A DNA stretch of 41,114 nt from contig JAGRAW010000002.1 in NCBI GenBank assembly GCA_020434415.1, positions 1-41,114 on the forward strand, given 5' to 3'. Positions within the stretch are counted from its first letter, which is position 1; each line of letters starts with the position of its first letter. Under the pieces are notes generated by a model. The model ran no database searches and was not told where the DNA came from. It saw only the letters and a program-made list of their open reading frames with translations. This document shows positions 15,220-23,474 of the stretch, piece after piece. The translations under genes were made by a program, and so were the position numbers. This DNA comes from Bdellovibrionales bacterium. GTDB lineage: Bacteria > Bdellovibrionota_C > UBA2361 > SZUA-149.

Positions 15220-16818
15220 ATGCAGAGTTTGGGCTCGATAGCGATAGATGAGCAGCGGCAGTCTCCGGTTGCCGCCCAGCCTTATGTCGTCGAAGTCCAG
15301 AATATCGACTTCTGCTATCGCAACGGCTGCAACGCCCTGCGCGACGTTTCCTTGGCATTTCACGCCGGGAAGCATTATGCGATCATGGGGCCGTCGGGCT
15401 GCGGAAAGACTACGTTACTTGGCTGTATTTCCGGCCGCCTTTCTCCTCAGCAGGGTGCAATAGTTCGTCACGGTCGAGTGGCGACCATTCATCAGGACCT
15501 GCGACTGGTAGCGAATCGAACCGCGTCGGAGAACGTGCTCCATGGAGCGATGGGACGACTCTCGCTCCTACGAACCGCGCTGCGTTTTCCGAAGGTGGAG
15601 CGAGCTCGTGCGGAGCGTTTGATTGCTCGTGTCGGGCTTGCCGCAAAAAGCAACACCTTGGTCAAGCACTTAAGCGGTGGCGAACGGCAGCGCGTGGCGA
15701 TTGCGCGGGCATTGATGCAAGATCCGGCGATTCTGTTGGCTGACGAGCCGGTGGCTGCCCTGGACCGCGAAACTGCACATGATGTCATGCAGTTGATCAG
15801 CGAGCTGGCAAGAGAACAGCAGCTTGCGGTTATTTCGGTGCTGCATGACGATCGTATCGCGGAGTCTTATGCCGATCAGATTTTTCATGTGTCGAATGGC
15901 CGACTGGTCGCCGGGCGAGAAGATCTGCGTCGCAAGTTCGACTATCCTCTCGAGCCCGTCGGACGAAGCGCTCTGCCCATAGTCTCGGCGTCTGAGACGG
16001 TCGAAGAGCGCGACACTGAACCCGGAAGGAAGGTGCAGCCCTTCAATCGTCGGCAATCGTTCCTACTCGTCTGCCTGGCTTGCAGTGTCTACATTTGGTC
16101 GATTGCTGAACTCGACATTCGGGCACGCGATCTGCAGGGAGCCGTCTGGGGTGTCGGCGCATTTTTGAAAGAGCTGGTGCCCTATTCGTGGCAGCAAATA
16201 ACGGCCATTCCCTGGACCACTTTGGGCGCCGCACTTGTCGAGACAATTCAGATGGCGCTCCTCGGCACGACGGCCGGTGTCGTGGTGTCCTGGCCGCTTG
16301 CTGCTCTTGCAGCCAAGAACGTAGGCCCACGGTGGCTGCGCAGGCCCATCCGATTCCTGTTGAACGTGATACGAACAGTGCCGTCACTAATCTGGGCGCT
16401 GCTGTTTGTCGCTGCGGTGGGCTTGGGATCTTTCGCCGGCGTGTTGGCGCTGGCGGCCTATTCGGTCGGCTACCTTAGCAAGTTCTTCTATGAAGCCTAC
16501 GAAGGTGTCGATCCGGGACCGACCGAGGCACTTCGGGAAATAGGAGCTAGCGGTTTGCAGCGCTTCTTACACGCTGTGGCTCCTGCCTCCGGTCCGGCCG
16601 TTCTATCGAGTTGCATCTTTATGCTTGAATACAACGTTCGAGCAGCGAGTGTGCTGGGCATCGTCGATGCCGGCGGTATCGGCTTCTACATGAAGCAGTA
16701 TGCCGACTACCGCGCTTTCCCCGCGCTGCTTGCATGTCTATTGTTACTACTGCTCGTGGTGGTAGTGTTCGACGCCGTTTCGTGTCGCATTCGCGAGCGC
16801 CTAGTTCAGGCTGAGTAA
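15220..16818 (+). CDS. fused PhnC-PhnE ABC transporter protein (ATPase + permease)
   Basis: A 532-residue single polypeptide with an ATP-binding subunit followed by a permease. Residues ~22-240 contain Walker A GPSGCGKTT (57-65), the signature LSGGERQRVAIA (151-162), Walker B ILLADEP (171-177) and the switch His in VLHDD. Residues ~280-530 hold about six membrane helices and the PhnE coupling motif EALREIGASGLQRF. The two parts are joined by a ~40-residue polar linker. PhnC and PhnE are normally separate proteins. The last codons (GCT GAG TAA) lie within the 104-bp repeat at 16808-16911. Confidence 0.9.
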   Translation: MQSLGSIAIDEQRQSPVAAQPYVVEVQNIDFCYRNGCNALRDVSLAFHAGKHYAIMGPSGCGKTTLLGCISGRLSPQQGAIVRHGRVATIHQDLRLVANRTASENVLHGAMGRLSLLRTALRFPKVERARAERLIARVGLAAKSNTLVKHLSGGERQRVAIARALMQDPAILLADEPVAALDRETAHDVMQLISELAREQQLAVISVLHDDRIAESYADQIFHVSNGRLVAGREDLRRKFDYPLEPVGRSALPIVSASETVEERDTEPGRKVQPFNRRQSFLLVCLACSVYIWSIAELDIRARDLQGAVWGVGAFLKELVPYSWQQITAIPWTTLGAALVETIQMALLGTTAGVVVSWPLAALAAKNVGPRWLRRPIRFLLNVIRTVPSLIWALLFVAAVGLGSFAGVLALAAYSVGYLSKFFYEAYEGVDPGPTEALREIGASGLQRFLHAVAPASGPAVLSSCIFMLEYNVRAASVLGIVDAGGIGFYMKQYADYRAFPALLACLLLLLLVVVVFDAVSCRIRERLVQAE

Positions 16819-16911
16819 CGAACGACATGCACCTGCATACTACCGAAGAGTAAAGAAGCCCGTGACGCACGTTTGCGAGCACGGGCAGGGCAGGCCCCCG
16901 AGCATCGTTAT
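16808..16911. repeat. 104-bp direct repeat, left copy (phnCE / LRR 3' junction)
   Basis: Every base matches 32124-32227 (offset 15316). It spans the last 11 bases of phnCE, the intergenic hairpin, and the last four bases of the convergent LRR gene. Beyond 16911 similarity to the LRR gene resumes after a 59-base deletion. The two copies bracket the EPS operon plus the modular GH10 gene. Confidence 0.92.
16858..16886 (-). terminator. rho-independent-type terminator for the leftward EPS operon
   Basis: GCCCGTG and CACGGGC form a 7-bp stem enclosing a nested CGCA/TGCG stem. On the minus strand the hairpin is followed by TTCTTTACTCTT. It is carried on the 104-bp repeat and lies about 140 bases after the last EPS gene stop. 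Confidence 0.65.
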
Positions 16912-17000
16912 GTCTAGCCTGGGTTGATCCCGAGGCGGAACAAGCGCGCATCTACACGTCATTGCCACCAACGGCTGGATTGGCTGTCCGACTGCAGTGC
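16912..17000 (-). pseudogene. decayed 3' fragment of the LRR-type gene
   Basis: On the minus strand this region encodes a stretch reading CALVPPRDQPRLD, clearly related to CFTFVPPPDQPKLN near the C-terminus of the intact LRR protein at 32224-32916. The fragment has a 59-base deletion next to the repeat and no full reading frame. The right-hand limit of similarity is uncertain, as it fades by about 16960-17000. Confidence 0.7.
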
Positions 17001-17027
17001 CGAGTGAGGCGGACCGGCTCTCGAGCA

Positions 17028-17771
17028 CTAATTGCCGAAGCACCTGCGGAGCCGGGCGGGAAGATGCGTCTGTCGCTTGTTGAAGACCACGCCCAGTAGG
17101 TTCCCGCCGGCATCTACCACTCGGTCACGAGCCAGCATCACCGTTCGCTTGCGGGTTCTGTCAGCTTCAACGACCAGAATTACTCCGTCTGCATTCTTGG
17201 CGATGAGGAGTCCCGCGGAACTTCGTGCAAGCGGCAGGGAGTCGATAATCACCCAGGGAAAGCGCTCTTTTAATCGCGCGATGAGAGCGCTTGAAGTCTC
17301 TGCATCTGCAAGACGGGCGAGCGCGGCCTCTTCTCGAGCCAGGTAGGCGAGGGTGAGATTGGGTTGTTCGTTCAAGCTCAAAAGATCGTTCAGATCAGTT
17401 CCTGCAATGATTGCGTCCTGAAGCACCATTCCGTCGGTAGCGTTCGGACGCACCTCTCCTAACAGTAGCACGCGCTTTCCGACGCTCTCTGCCACGAAGC
17501 GAGCAAGGCCCTCAGCAATGCTCGAGGTCCCTTCACCCGAGACAGAACCAACGAATTGAATACAGAGTGGGCGGGTATCGGCTCTCGCGGCCTCGATACT
17601 ATGAAACAGCGCTGCCATCTCGCGTCGCGCCAGCACGTCCAAGGTCCAGGACTTCTCCGAGTCGTCGGCGACTACTGCCGGCAAAGCCTGTAGCGGTGCT
17701 ATCTCGGAATACCCACTACTGTTCTCCTCCGAGGACTGGACTCCGGGAATGATCGATAAAGGGCTATTCAC
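17028..17771 (-). CDS. degenerate BY-kinase-like ATPase (last gene of EPS operon)
   Basis: A 247-residue CpsD/CapB-like protein. The fold pattern is retained: IQFVGSVSGEGTSSIAEGLA, VLLLGEVRPN, WVIIDSLPLA, GVILVVEADRTRKRTV. However, the Walker A Lys is replaced by Thr (GEGTS) and the Asp of Walker A' by Gly/Glu (LLGEVRP). No tyrosine cluster is present at the C-terminus. It is therefore probably a non-catalytic partner of the Wzz-like protein encoded just upstream, or depends on the intact kinase at 10528-11526. A GEGTS variant also occurs in other EPS-locus kinase-like proteins. Confidence 0.8.
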   Translation of the reverse strand: MNSPLSIIPGVQSSEENSSGYSEIAPLQALPAVVADDSEKSWTLDVLARREMAALFHSIEAARADTRPLCIQFVGSVSGEGTSSIAEGLARFVAESVGKRVLLLGEVRPNATDGMVLQDAIIAGTDLNDLLSLNEQPNLTLAYLAREEAALARLADAETSSALIARLKERFPWVIIDSLPLARSSAGLLIAKNADGVILVVEADRTRKRTVMLARDRVVDAGGNLLGVVFNKRQTHLPARLRRCFGN

Positions 17772-17805
17772 AACTGCTACTCCATCGAATGGCGGTAAAC
17801 GATCG

Positions 17806-19290
17806 TTACGCGGCGTCTTTCACCGAACCGTCAGGAAAATGCGGAATGCTTGCAAGCACAGGCACGTTAACATGCCGCTCTACCTCGCGAGCACTTAAAA
17901 AGCTTTGGGCACCGAATTCAGCCATCAGCGCTGCTCCGACGCCGCTTACCAGGGCCAAGCACATCGCGAGCACAAGAGTAAGCAGCTTGCGCGGCTTAAC
18001 TGCCTTGACGGGTACGACCGCTTCCTGGATGACTCCGATGTTCGCGATCTTCTGTCGGTTCATCTCGTCCTGAATACGACTCTCTTCCAGTTTTCGTTGA
18101 TAGACCTTGAAATTCTCCTCGTTCGTCTCGATTTCGCGGTTCAGCTCCCGCAGTTCCTTGTCTCGCAAATCGAGCGTCTGAATCTCACGGTCCAGCTCGG
18201 TCATTTGCTCTTGCAGGCTGTGAGCCCGAGCATGAAGCGCTTCGAGTTCTGCTTCGGTCAGGTTCGCTTCATTTTCGGCGAGGCGGTGAGCAGGGTTCGC
18301 CGACTTCACTTTGGCCGCGATGTCGCGCTCTTGCTCGCGGAGAAACTGCTCAATAAGACGGATTTGCTTACGAGTAGTGACCAGCAGCGGATTGTCGTCA
18401 TTGAACTTGGCCGAGAGACCCTGTTCGTCCAGCTTCAATGCCAGGAGCTTCGAGCGCGAGTCGACCAACACCTTATCCAGCTCACTCTGCGTGTAACGAT
18501 CCTTCGAGGCGATGATATCCGTCATCTGCTGCTTGTAGGAGCCCAACTTGTTTTTCGCTTCATCCACTCTACTCACCGTATTCTTGAGCGAAGCGTCCAG
18601 CTCGTTTCGTTGCTGAAGAAGCAGGCTACGTTGTTCTCCCAATGATGAAATCTTGTTTTCCTGCTTGAAAGTTTCCAGCCGCTTTTCGGACTCTTCCAGC
18701 GCTGTTTTGAATGCAGTCATTTGTTCCTGGAAAAATCCTGAGCTGCTCTGCGTATGCAGCTCAAGGTGTCGCGCGATGAACTTTCGAATAAGCTCATTCA
18801 ACGCTCGCGCGGCGAGTTCAGGATCCTTATGTTGAAAGGCTAGGTTTATGACGCTCGACTTCTTGACCGGCTGAATCTCTAGACTCTTGCGGAACTTCAG
18901 GAAGGCGGCGGAACGCGCGTTATCTTCGGAGTCCGATTTGATATCGTCGAACAAAGCTTCGCGGCCGAGCGACTCGATGACCTGTTCTGCGAGGTCTCTG
19001 CTACCGATGATACTTACCGCCGAGTTGATCACCTCTTCCTGGTTGAATGTGCTTACCGGCGTTTTATCGCCGATCTCCGGTCGGTAGATGAACTCTCGCC
19101 CGAACTTCACGAGTAGGCTCGACTCTGCCTCGTATTTGGGCGTCATCAGGAATGTCACCGCTGCGATTGAAATAAAAATCGCTCCGCCAACGAGCAGTGC
19201 CAATCGGCGACGTTTATGGAGAGTCGCACAGAAGAGCTGCAGATACTCGAGCGGCTCGTACGGGGACTGGGGGCTCATACTTCTCATCAT
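17806..19290 (-). CDS. Wzz/GumC-type chain-length determinant (second EPS set)
   Basis: A 494-residue polysaccharide co-polymerase. It has TM1 near residues 32-52 (LALLVGGAIFISIAAVTFLM), a Wzz motif (YEAESSLLVKFGREFIYRPE), a periplasmic coiled coil (about 190-400, rich in Glu/Gln/Leu), a proline-containing segment before TM2 (VVPVKAVKPRKLL) and TM2 (LTLVLAMCLALVSGVGAAL). It has no cytoplasmic kinase domain. It lies between wza (13-base gap) and the kinase-like gene (34-base gap). Several in-frame ATGs (19290, 19287, 19278) make the exact start uncertain. Confidence 0.88.
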   Translation of the reverse strand: MMRSMSPQSPYEPLEYLQLFCATLHKRRRLALLVGGAIFISIAAVTFLMTPKYEAESSLLVKFGREFIYRPEIGDKTPVSTFNQEEVINSAVSIIGSRDLAEQVIESLGREALFDDIKSDSEDNARSAAFLKFRKSLEIQPVKKSSVINLAFQHKDPELAARALNELIRKFIARHLELHTQSSSGFFQEQMTAFKTALEESEKRLETFKQENKISSLGEQRSLLLQQRNELDASLKNTVSRVDEAKNKLGSYKQQMTDIIASKDRYTQSELDKVLVDSRSKLLALKLDEQGLSAKFNDDNPLLVTTRKQIRLIEQFLREQERDIAAKVKSANPAHRLAENEANLTEAELEALHARAHSLQEQMTELDREIQTLDLRDKELRELNREIETNEENFKVYQRKLEESRIQDEMNRQKIANIGVIQEAVVPVKAVKPRKLLTLVLAMCLALVSGVGAALMAEFGAQSFLSAREVERHVNVPVLASIPHFPDGSVKDAA

Positions 19291-19303
19291 AAAACTGCCG
19301 AGT

Positions 19304-20041
19304 TTAGGGATTGACGGTAAACGCGAATGGGAGCGGGAGGTTTTTGCGTATATACTGATCGACCCAGCGGTTCACATTGGAAATGGGACTGCGCGGAACA
19401 TAGACTACGTCAAGCGGAGCGAGCATGATATTGTCACGCGACTCGCTCCCTTCAAACACGTCTTCCATGTCGAGAAATATCAGCTCCGGCCTGCCGCTCG
19501 AACTGTTGCGAATAATAAGTACTTCATCAAGGTAAGCTGAATCCTTCAAACCACCGACGCTCGCAATAGCTTGCAGGACATTGATGGGGCCTGCCAAAGT
19601 GACAACCCCAGGACGAGAGACTTCACCGCCGACGAAGACTTTCTCGGTCGCAAACGTGCGAACGATGACAGCGATCTCGGGCCGCTTGATCTTTGGCGCA
19701 TACTTGCGAATGAGCGCATTCTTCAATTGCTCCGGCGAGAGGCCGACAACACGTGTCTCGGAAATGAGCTGAAGCGAAATCTTTCCGTCGGGCCTGACCC
19801 GTACTGTTTCGTTGAGATCGGGATGAAAATAGAACTTGATATCTAGCTTGTCGCCTACCTGCAGAGAATAATCGGCTTTCGCGACTGGCGGTCGAACCGG
19901 TGCCAATGCTTCGACGGCAGTATCTTCGACCGCAGTGGTAGAGCAGGCGAGGCAGAATGTGAGGAGCGCTGAAGGGAGAGTCCGCAGAAAGTTTCGGCAG
20001 ATTCGGGGGGCACGATTGCGCATCAGATGTACCGTCTTCAT
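19304..20041 (-). CDS. Wza-type polysaccharide export lipoprotein (second EPS set)
   Basis: A 245-residue exporter. A lipobox (TFCLAC, Cys33) follows a signal peptide. The poly_export domain contains YSLQVGDKLDIKFYFHPDLNE and VRPDGKISLQLI. SLBB-type segments follow (VFVGGEVSRPGVVTLAGPI; DEVLIIRNSSS), and the C-terminus reads PLDVVYVPRSPISNVNRWVDQYI. It forms the outer-membrane channel for the polymer made by the upstream genes. An internal Met at codon 7 is an alternative start. The 272-base gap upstream contains a perfect hairpin just before the start codon. Confidence 0.88.
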   Translation of the reverse strand: MKTVHLMRNRAPRICRNFLRTLPSALLTFCLACSTTAVEDTAVEALAPVRPPVAKADYSLQVGDKLDIKFYFHPDLNETVRVRPDGKISLQLISETRVVGLSPEQLKNALIRKYAPKIKRPEIAVIVRTFATEKVFVGGEVSRPGVVTLAGPINVLQAIASVGGLKDSAYLDEVLIIRNSSSGRPELIFLDMEDVFEGSESRDNIMLAPLDVVYVPRSPISNVNRWVDQYIRKNLPLPFAFTVNP

Positions 20042-20047
20042 TAAAGC

Positions 20048-20070
20048 GGACCGTCTTCGAGAGACGGTCC
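20048..20070 (-). promoter_or_regulatory. hairpin in the wza leader
   Basis: A perfect 9-bp inverted repeat (GGACCGTCT / AGACGGTCC, 5-base loop) ends six bases before the ATG of the second wza and would cover its ribosome-binding region. No strong Shine-Dalgarno sequence is visible. The rest of the gap to the GH10 stop (20071-20313) shows no gene I can support. Confidence 0.45.
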
Positions 20071-20313
20071 TGTCTTCGTTGGACTCGGTGCGTCAGAAAC
20101 CTTCCGGAACGGAGCAGCCGCGGCGCATGAGCCAGTTTACAAGGGCGCCGGTCGCGACAAACAGATCGGCAAGTTCCATTCATTCAGTCGAGCCGCCGTA
20201 TCCCGGAATAACAACCCGGAAATACGGCCCTCTGCTGCAAACCACAAGACTCGGTTGTGGAGTGACGCAATTTGCTACCATAACTCCGTGGAATAGGCAA
20301 ATATCCGGTCTGT

Positions 20314-21477
20314 TCAAGACCTTATGGAGAAGGACTTTGCTCGCTTTCTCATCGCTGCCGAGTCGAATGCCTTCCCCATAGCGTCCCATGCAGGCTTCCG
20401 ACGGAAGGTTCGGTCGAGCGGCAGGGGGCGAACGGCTAGGCCGTCGGCTCGAGGAGCATGGTCGACGTACCACGAGTATCGGTCGCATAATCCCCAGGTC
20501 GCGACGAGGGTAACTGCGGGTTCGTCGAGCGCCGTCTCTAAAAACTTCCGATATTGCTCGGCAACCAACCGATCCCGCTCTCGTTCGTTCGCCGGCAGGT
20601 TCCCATCCCAGACATCAAGCTCTGTAATGTAAATCTCGAGTCCCAGGTCCGCGACCTCGCGAATGAACTCTCGAAATGACTTCCGATTGAATACTCCATG
20701 GTCGGAACGTAAGTGACCTTGGATCCCGAGTGCGTGCAGCGGGGTCTTCTCCGAAAGAAGCTTCTCGAGGAGGCGAAGTGTCTGCCGTCGAAAGCCCCCG
20801 AACCGATGGCTGTCGTACTCCAGGTAATTCTGATTCAGTACCAACCTCGCGTGAGGGTCAGCCTTCGCGGCGGCTTCGAACGCTGTTCGCACAAAATCCG
20901 GACCGAGGAGCTTAAGCCAGATGTTGGAGGTCATGCCGTCCGCTTCTTGATCCCAAATGCGGATCGGCTCGTTGACAACATCCCAGGAGTGAACGCGTCC
21001 GGCATAGCGACTCGCTACGGTGGTTACGTGCTCCTCGAGGAGTCGTCCCGCGTTGGCTTTGGTTGCCGTCTCGCTAAACCAACGAGGCAAAGACTCCCCC
21101 CAGATAAGCGTGTGCCCTCGCACAAGGGCCTTGCAATCCTCGGCAAACCGAAAAAGCATATCGGCGGGCTTGAAATCGTATTCACCTCGCATCCTTCGTA
21201 TAATGTGCCATTTGAGTTCATTGCCCGGAACGAAGAGGGCACATTCTTCCCGATAGTGTTCCGCGAGCGCTGGGTTCTCCTCGATAGAGCTCATCATGAT
21301 TTCCGAGCCGTAGAGTATGCCCTTTGCAGCGGCTCTCGCAGCAAGAGGGAGCTCAGCTTCTCGAGCAAGCAATGCAGTCGGTGGTAGAGCGAGTGTAGAG
21401 GCACTGAGGCCGAGCGCTTTTAGAAAGTCGCGACGTGAGACAGTCCAATCGGTCGCGGGAGACAAAAAGCTGCTCAC
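20314..21477 (-). CDS. GH10 endo-xylanase-like hydrolase, Tat-exported, within the EPS operon
   Basis: A 387-residue glycoside hydrolase family 10 protein. The N-terminus carries a twin-arginine signal (SRRDFLKALGLSASTLAL). The catalytic domain spans about 55-375 with the acid/base Glu170 in SWDVVNEP and the nucleophile Glu286 in YITELDVWD; GHTLIWGE, NQNYLEY and GIQGHL are also typical. GH10 enzymes cleave beta-1,4-xylan. In this setting, overlapping the downstream end of the GT26 gene by four bases, it more likely trims or releases the operon's own polymer in the periplasm. That would imply a beta-1,4-linked backbone accepted by GH10, which is inference. Confidence 0.92.
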   Translation of the reverse strand: MSSFLSPATDWTVSRRDFLKALGLSASTLALPPTALLAREAELPLAARAAAKGILYGSEIMMSSIEENPALAEHYREECALFVPGNELKWHIIRRMRGEYDFKPADMLFRFAEDCKALVRGHTLIWGESLPRWFSETATKANAGRLLEEHVTTVASRYAGRVHSWDVVNEPIRIWDQEADGMTSNIWLKLLGPDFVRTAFEAAAKADPHARLVLNQNYLEYDSHRFGGFRRQTLRLLEKLLSEKTPLHALGIQGHLRSDHGVFNRKSFREFIREVADLGLEIYITELDVWDGNLPANERERDRLVAEQYRKFLETALDEPAVTLVATWGLCDRYSWYVDHAPRADGLAVRPLPLDRTFRRKPAWDAMGKAFDSAAMRKRAKSFSIRS

Positions 21478-22238
21478 TGGGATGCGATCTTTTGCTTGAA
21501 GAGTAGCCAGAAGAACTTGGGATCCTCGAGCAGGTATCGCCGAGCCAAGCGCTTCGGCTCAGCGCAGAGCCGCCAGAACCATTCGAGGCCGTAGCGTTGC
21601 ATCCATCCTGGAGCACGCCGAACCGCCCCGGCAACAAAACTGAAACTGAAACCTATGCCGATCGCGTGCCGCGCGCCACTGGATGCACCATGGTCAGCTA
21701 TCCAGAACTCCTGTTTCGGACAGCCCAGACCGACAAAGAGGTATGTCGGTTTTGCCGAGCGGATAAGCTCGAGAATTTTTGCGTTCTCCGCCGGGTCGTT
21801 CTCGAAGCCGTAGGGAGGGCAGTAGCATCCTGTGACGCGCAACGTAGGATGTTGACGACAAAGTTCGTCGGCAGCCTTCTCGGCGACCCCGGGATCGCCG
21901 CCGAGAAGAAAGATGGATGAACCCGTCTCCGCGGCGCGCGCAGCAAGCCGTTCAAACAGATCGGTACCGTTGACACGACCCTTGAGCGGTGATCCGAGAA
22001 ACTTTGCGGCCCACAAAAGCGGGACCCCGTCGCACACTACGAGATCCGCCTGGGAGTAGCACTGCCGGAAGCGGCTGTCGTTCTGCAGCTTCATGACATG
22101 ATCGACGTTCGGCGTAACGGTGAACGAAAACGACTGCGCTTCGGCGAGCGCCTGAATCCGGTCGACGGTTTCATCGAGGCTGACGTTGTCGATAGGGACA
22201 CCCAAGATCGTCACTTTGGCAGGACTCGGTTCGGTCAT
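21474..22238 (-). CDS. WecG/TagA/CpsF-family glycosyltransferase (GT26)
   Basis: A 254-residue cytoplasmic or membrane-associated transferase. GT26 hallmarks are TPNVDHVMKL, DLVVCDGVPLLWAAKFLG, RVNGTDLFERL, FLLGGDPGVAEKAA, LFVGLGCPKQEFWI and the C-terminal RAPGWMQRYGLEWFWRLCAEPKRL. It adds a sugar to an undecaprenyl-linked intermediate. It overlaps both neighbours by four bases (ATGA), so translation is coupled through this part of the operon. Confidence 0.93.
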   Translation of the reverse strand: MTEPSPAKVTILGVPIDNVSLDETVDRIQALAEAQSFSFTVTPNVDHVMKLQNDSRFRQCYSQADLVVCDGVPLLWAAKFLGSPLKGRVNGTDLFERLAARAAETGSSIFLLGGDPGVAEKAADELCRQHPTLRVTGCYCPPYGFENDPAENAKILELIRSAKPTYLFVGLGCPKQEFWIADHGASSGARHAIGIGFSFSFVAGAVRRAPGWMQRYGLEWFWRLCAEPKRLARRYLLEDPKFFWLLFKQKIASQ

Positions 22239-23428
22239 ACTGGAGTCCCCTCCGCGGTTCGGTCTGACCGTTGCGACCCAGCCTCATCGTACAGATTGAG
22301 CAAAGCATCGACGTAGCGTTCTTTCGTCAAATGTTCGCTCGCCCACGTCCGTCCATTCGCTCCTAGCTCCGCACATCTCCACCGATCCTCCCAAAGCTGC
22401 TGAATCGCATCTGCAAGCATCGCTGCATTTCCGGGCTCGACCAGCATCCCACGCTCGCCGTCGAGCACTAGCTCGGGAACGCCGCCGATAGCGGTAGCAA
22501 CGACCGGAAGGCCCATTGCTAATCCCTCTGCTGCGGCCAGAGAGAATGTTTCGTAGCTCACGCTGGGCAAAGCGAGTAAGCGTGCACCGCGATAAAAACG
22601 CCTCAGTTCGTCCTGTGAGAGGAATCCGACGAACTCGACGTTCGACCCCGCCTGGCTGCGTAGAAACTCCTCTTCGCCACCCGTGCCTGCGATCCTGAAT
22701 AATATACTAGGCATCCTTCGAGCCGCATCAAGAAGGATTCGAACGCCCTTCTCTGCACTGAGTCGTCCGGCGAACGCAACATATTCTCCCGATGCCGGTT
22801 GCGCCGGTTCAGCAGGGATCTCGACGGCATTCCAGACGGTTCGAATTCGCTCGGCGGGAAATCCCGCATCAATGAGCTTTTGCCGCATGAAGTCGGTGGG
22901 GGTTATCAAGAGCGCGACGGCGTCGTGAAAGAGCCTGAACTTACGTACGAGGAAACCACGTAGGGCGTACACGATGCTCTCCGCATAATTGTCGCGGCAG
23001 TTCTGAATGATGCACCAGTGCTCACCGGAGTGGAGGCACTTCTCGCAGACCATACCGTTGTGCAGGTGATACCAGGTGGGACAGGTCAAAATCTGGCAAT
23101 GAACGGTGAACAAAGAGGGGACACCGGCGTCTCGACAGGCGGCAAGTACTGAAGGGGACCACTGGGGGAACAAATTATGAGCATGCACGACGTGAGGTCT
23201 AACCCGCTCGATGTACTTTCGCATATAGCGATATGCTTCAGGGTTGTAGATCCCCGTGAACGCGGCGGTGAGTTTCTTTCCGATACTCGCTTCCAGCTCC
23301 CGGCTGGATCTGATGAGCAAGTCGGTTTCGATGCCGCGCTCCTTCAGCCACTCGGTCGTTTGAAGAACGACACGCTCCTCGCCGCCCCCGATACTTCGCT
23401 GCTGGTTGTATACTTGCGCTACTCGCAT
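22235..23428 (-). CDS. GT4-family glycosyltransferase
   Basis: A 397-residue GT-B transferase. It has an N-terminal Glyco_transf_4 region (GGGEERVVLQTTEWL; VVHAHNLFPQWSP) and a C-terminal GT1/GT4 region with VAFAGRLSAEKGVRILLDA and the EX7E-like motif PSVSYETFSLAAAEGLAMGLPVVAT. A cysteine-rich insertion (CPTWYHLHNGMVCEKCLHSG) is frequent in one GT4 subgroup and may bind metal. It probably extends the lipid-linked repeat unit. It is separated from the GT2 gene by 46 bases with no notable element. Confidence 0.92.
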   Translation of the reverse strand: MRVAQVYNQQRSIGGGEERVVLQTTEWLKERGIETDLLIRSSRELEASIGKKLTAAFTGIYNPEAYRYMRKYIERVRPHVVHAHNLFPQWSPSVLAACRDAGVPSLFTVHCQILTCPTWYHLHNGMVCEKCLHSGEHWCIIQNCRDNYAESIVYALRGFLVRKFRLFHDAVALLITPTDFMRQKLIDAGFPAERIRTVWNAVEIPAEPAQPASGEYVAFAGRLSAEKGVRILLDAARRMPSILFRIAGTGGEEEFLRSQAGSNVEFVGFLSQDELRRFYRGARLLALPSVSYETFSLAAAEGLAMGLPVVATAIGGVPELVLDGERGMLVEPGNAAMLADAIQQLWEDRWRCAELGANGRTWASEHLTKERYVDALLNLYDEAGSQRSDRTAEGTPV

Positions 23429-23474
23429 TGAATCTCGAAAATTTCCGCTTCACGTTGCCGGGCGGAAAAATGTC

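Noticed and set aside
16619-16951. Short frames in both copies of the 104-bp repeat that share a stretch such as ARGPALPVLANVRHGLLYSS
   Set aside because: The shared peptide only reflects the repeated DNA, which is a terminator region; there is no start site or family support.
20180-20488. 102-residue minus-strand frame in the gap before wza
   Set aside because: It overlaps the GH10 C-terminus in another frame and has no ribosome site or motif.
20713-21387. 224-residue plus-strand frame
   Set aside because: It is antisense to the GH10 gene with clear catalytic motifs; a shadow frame.
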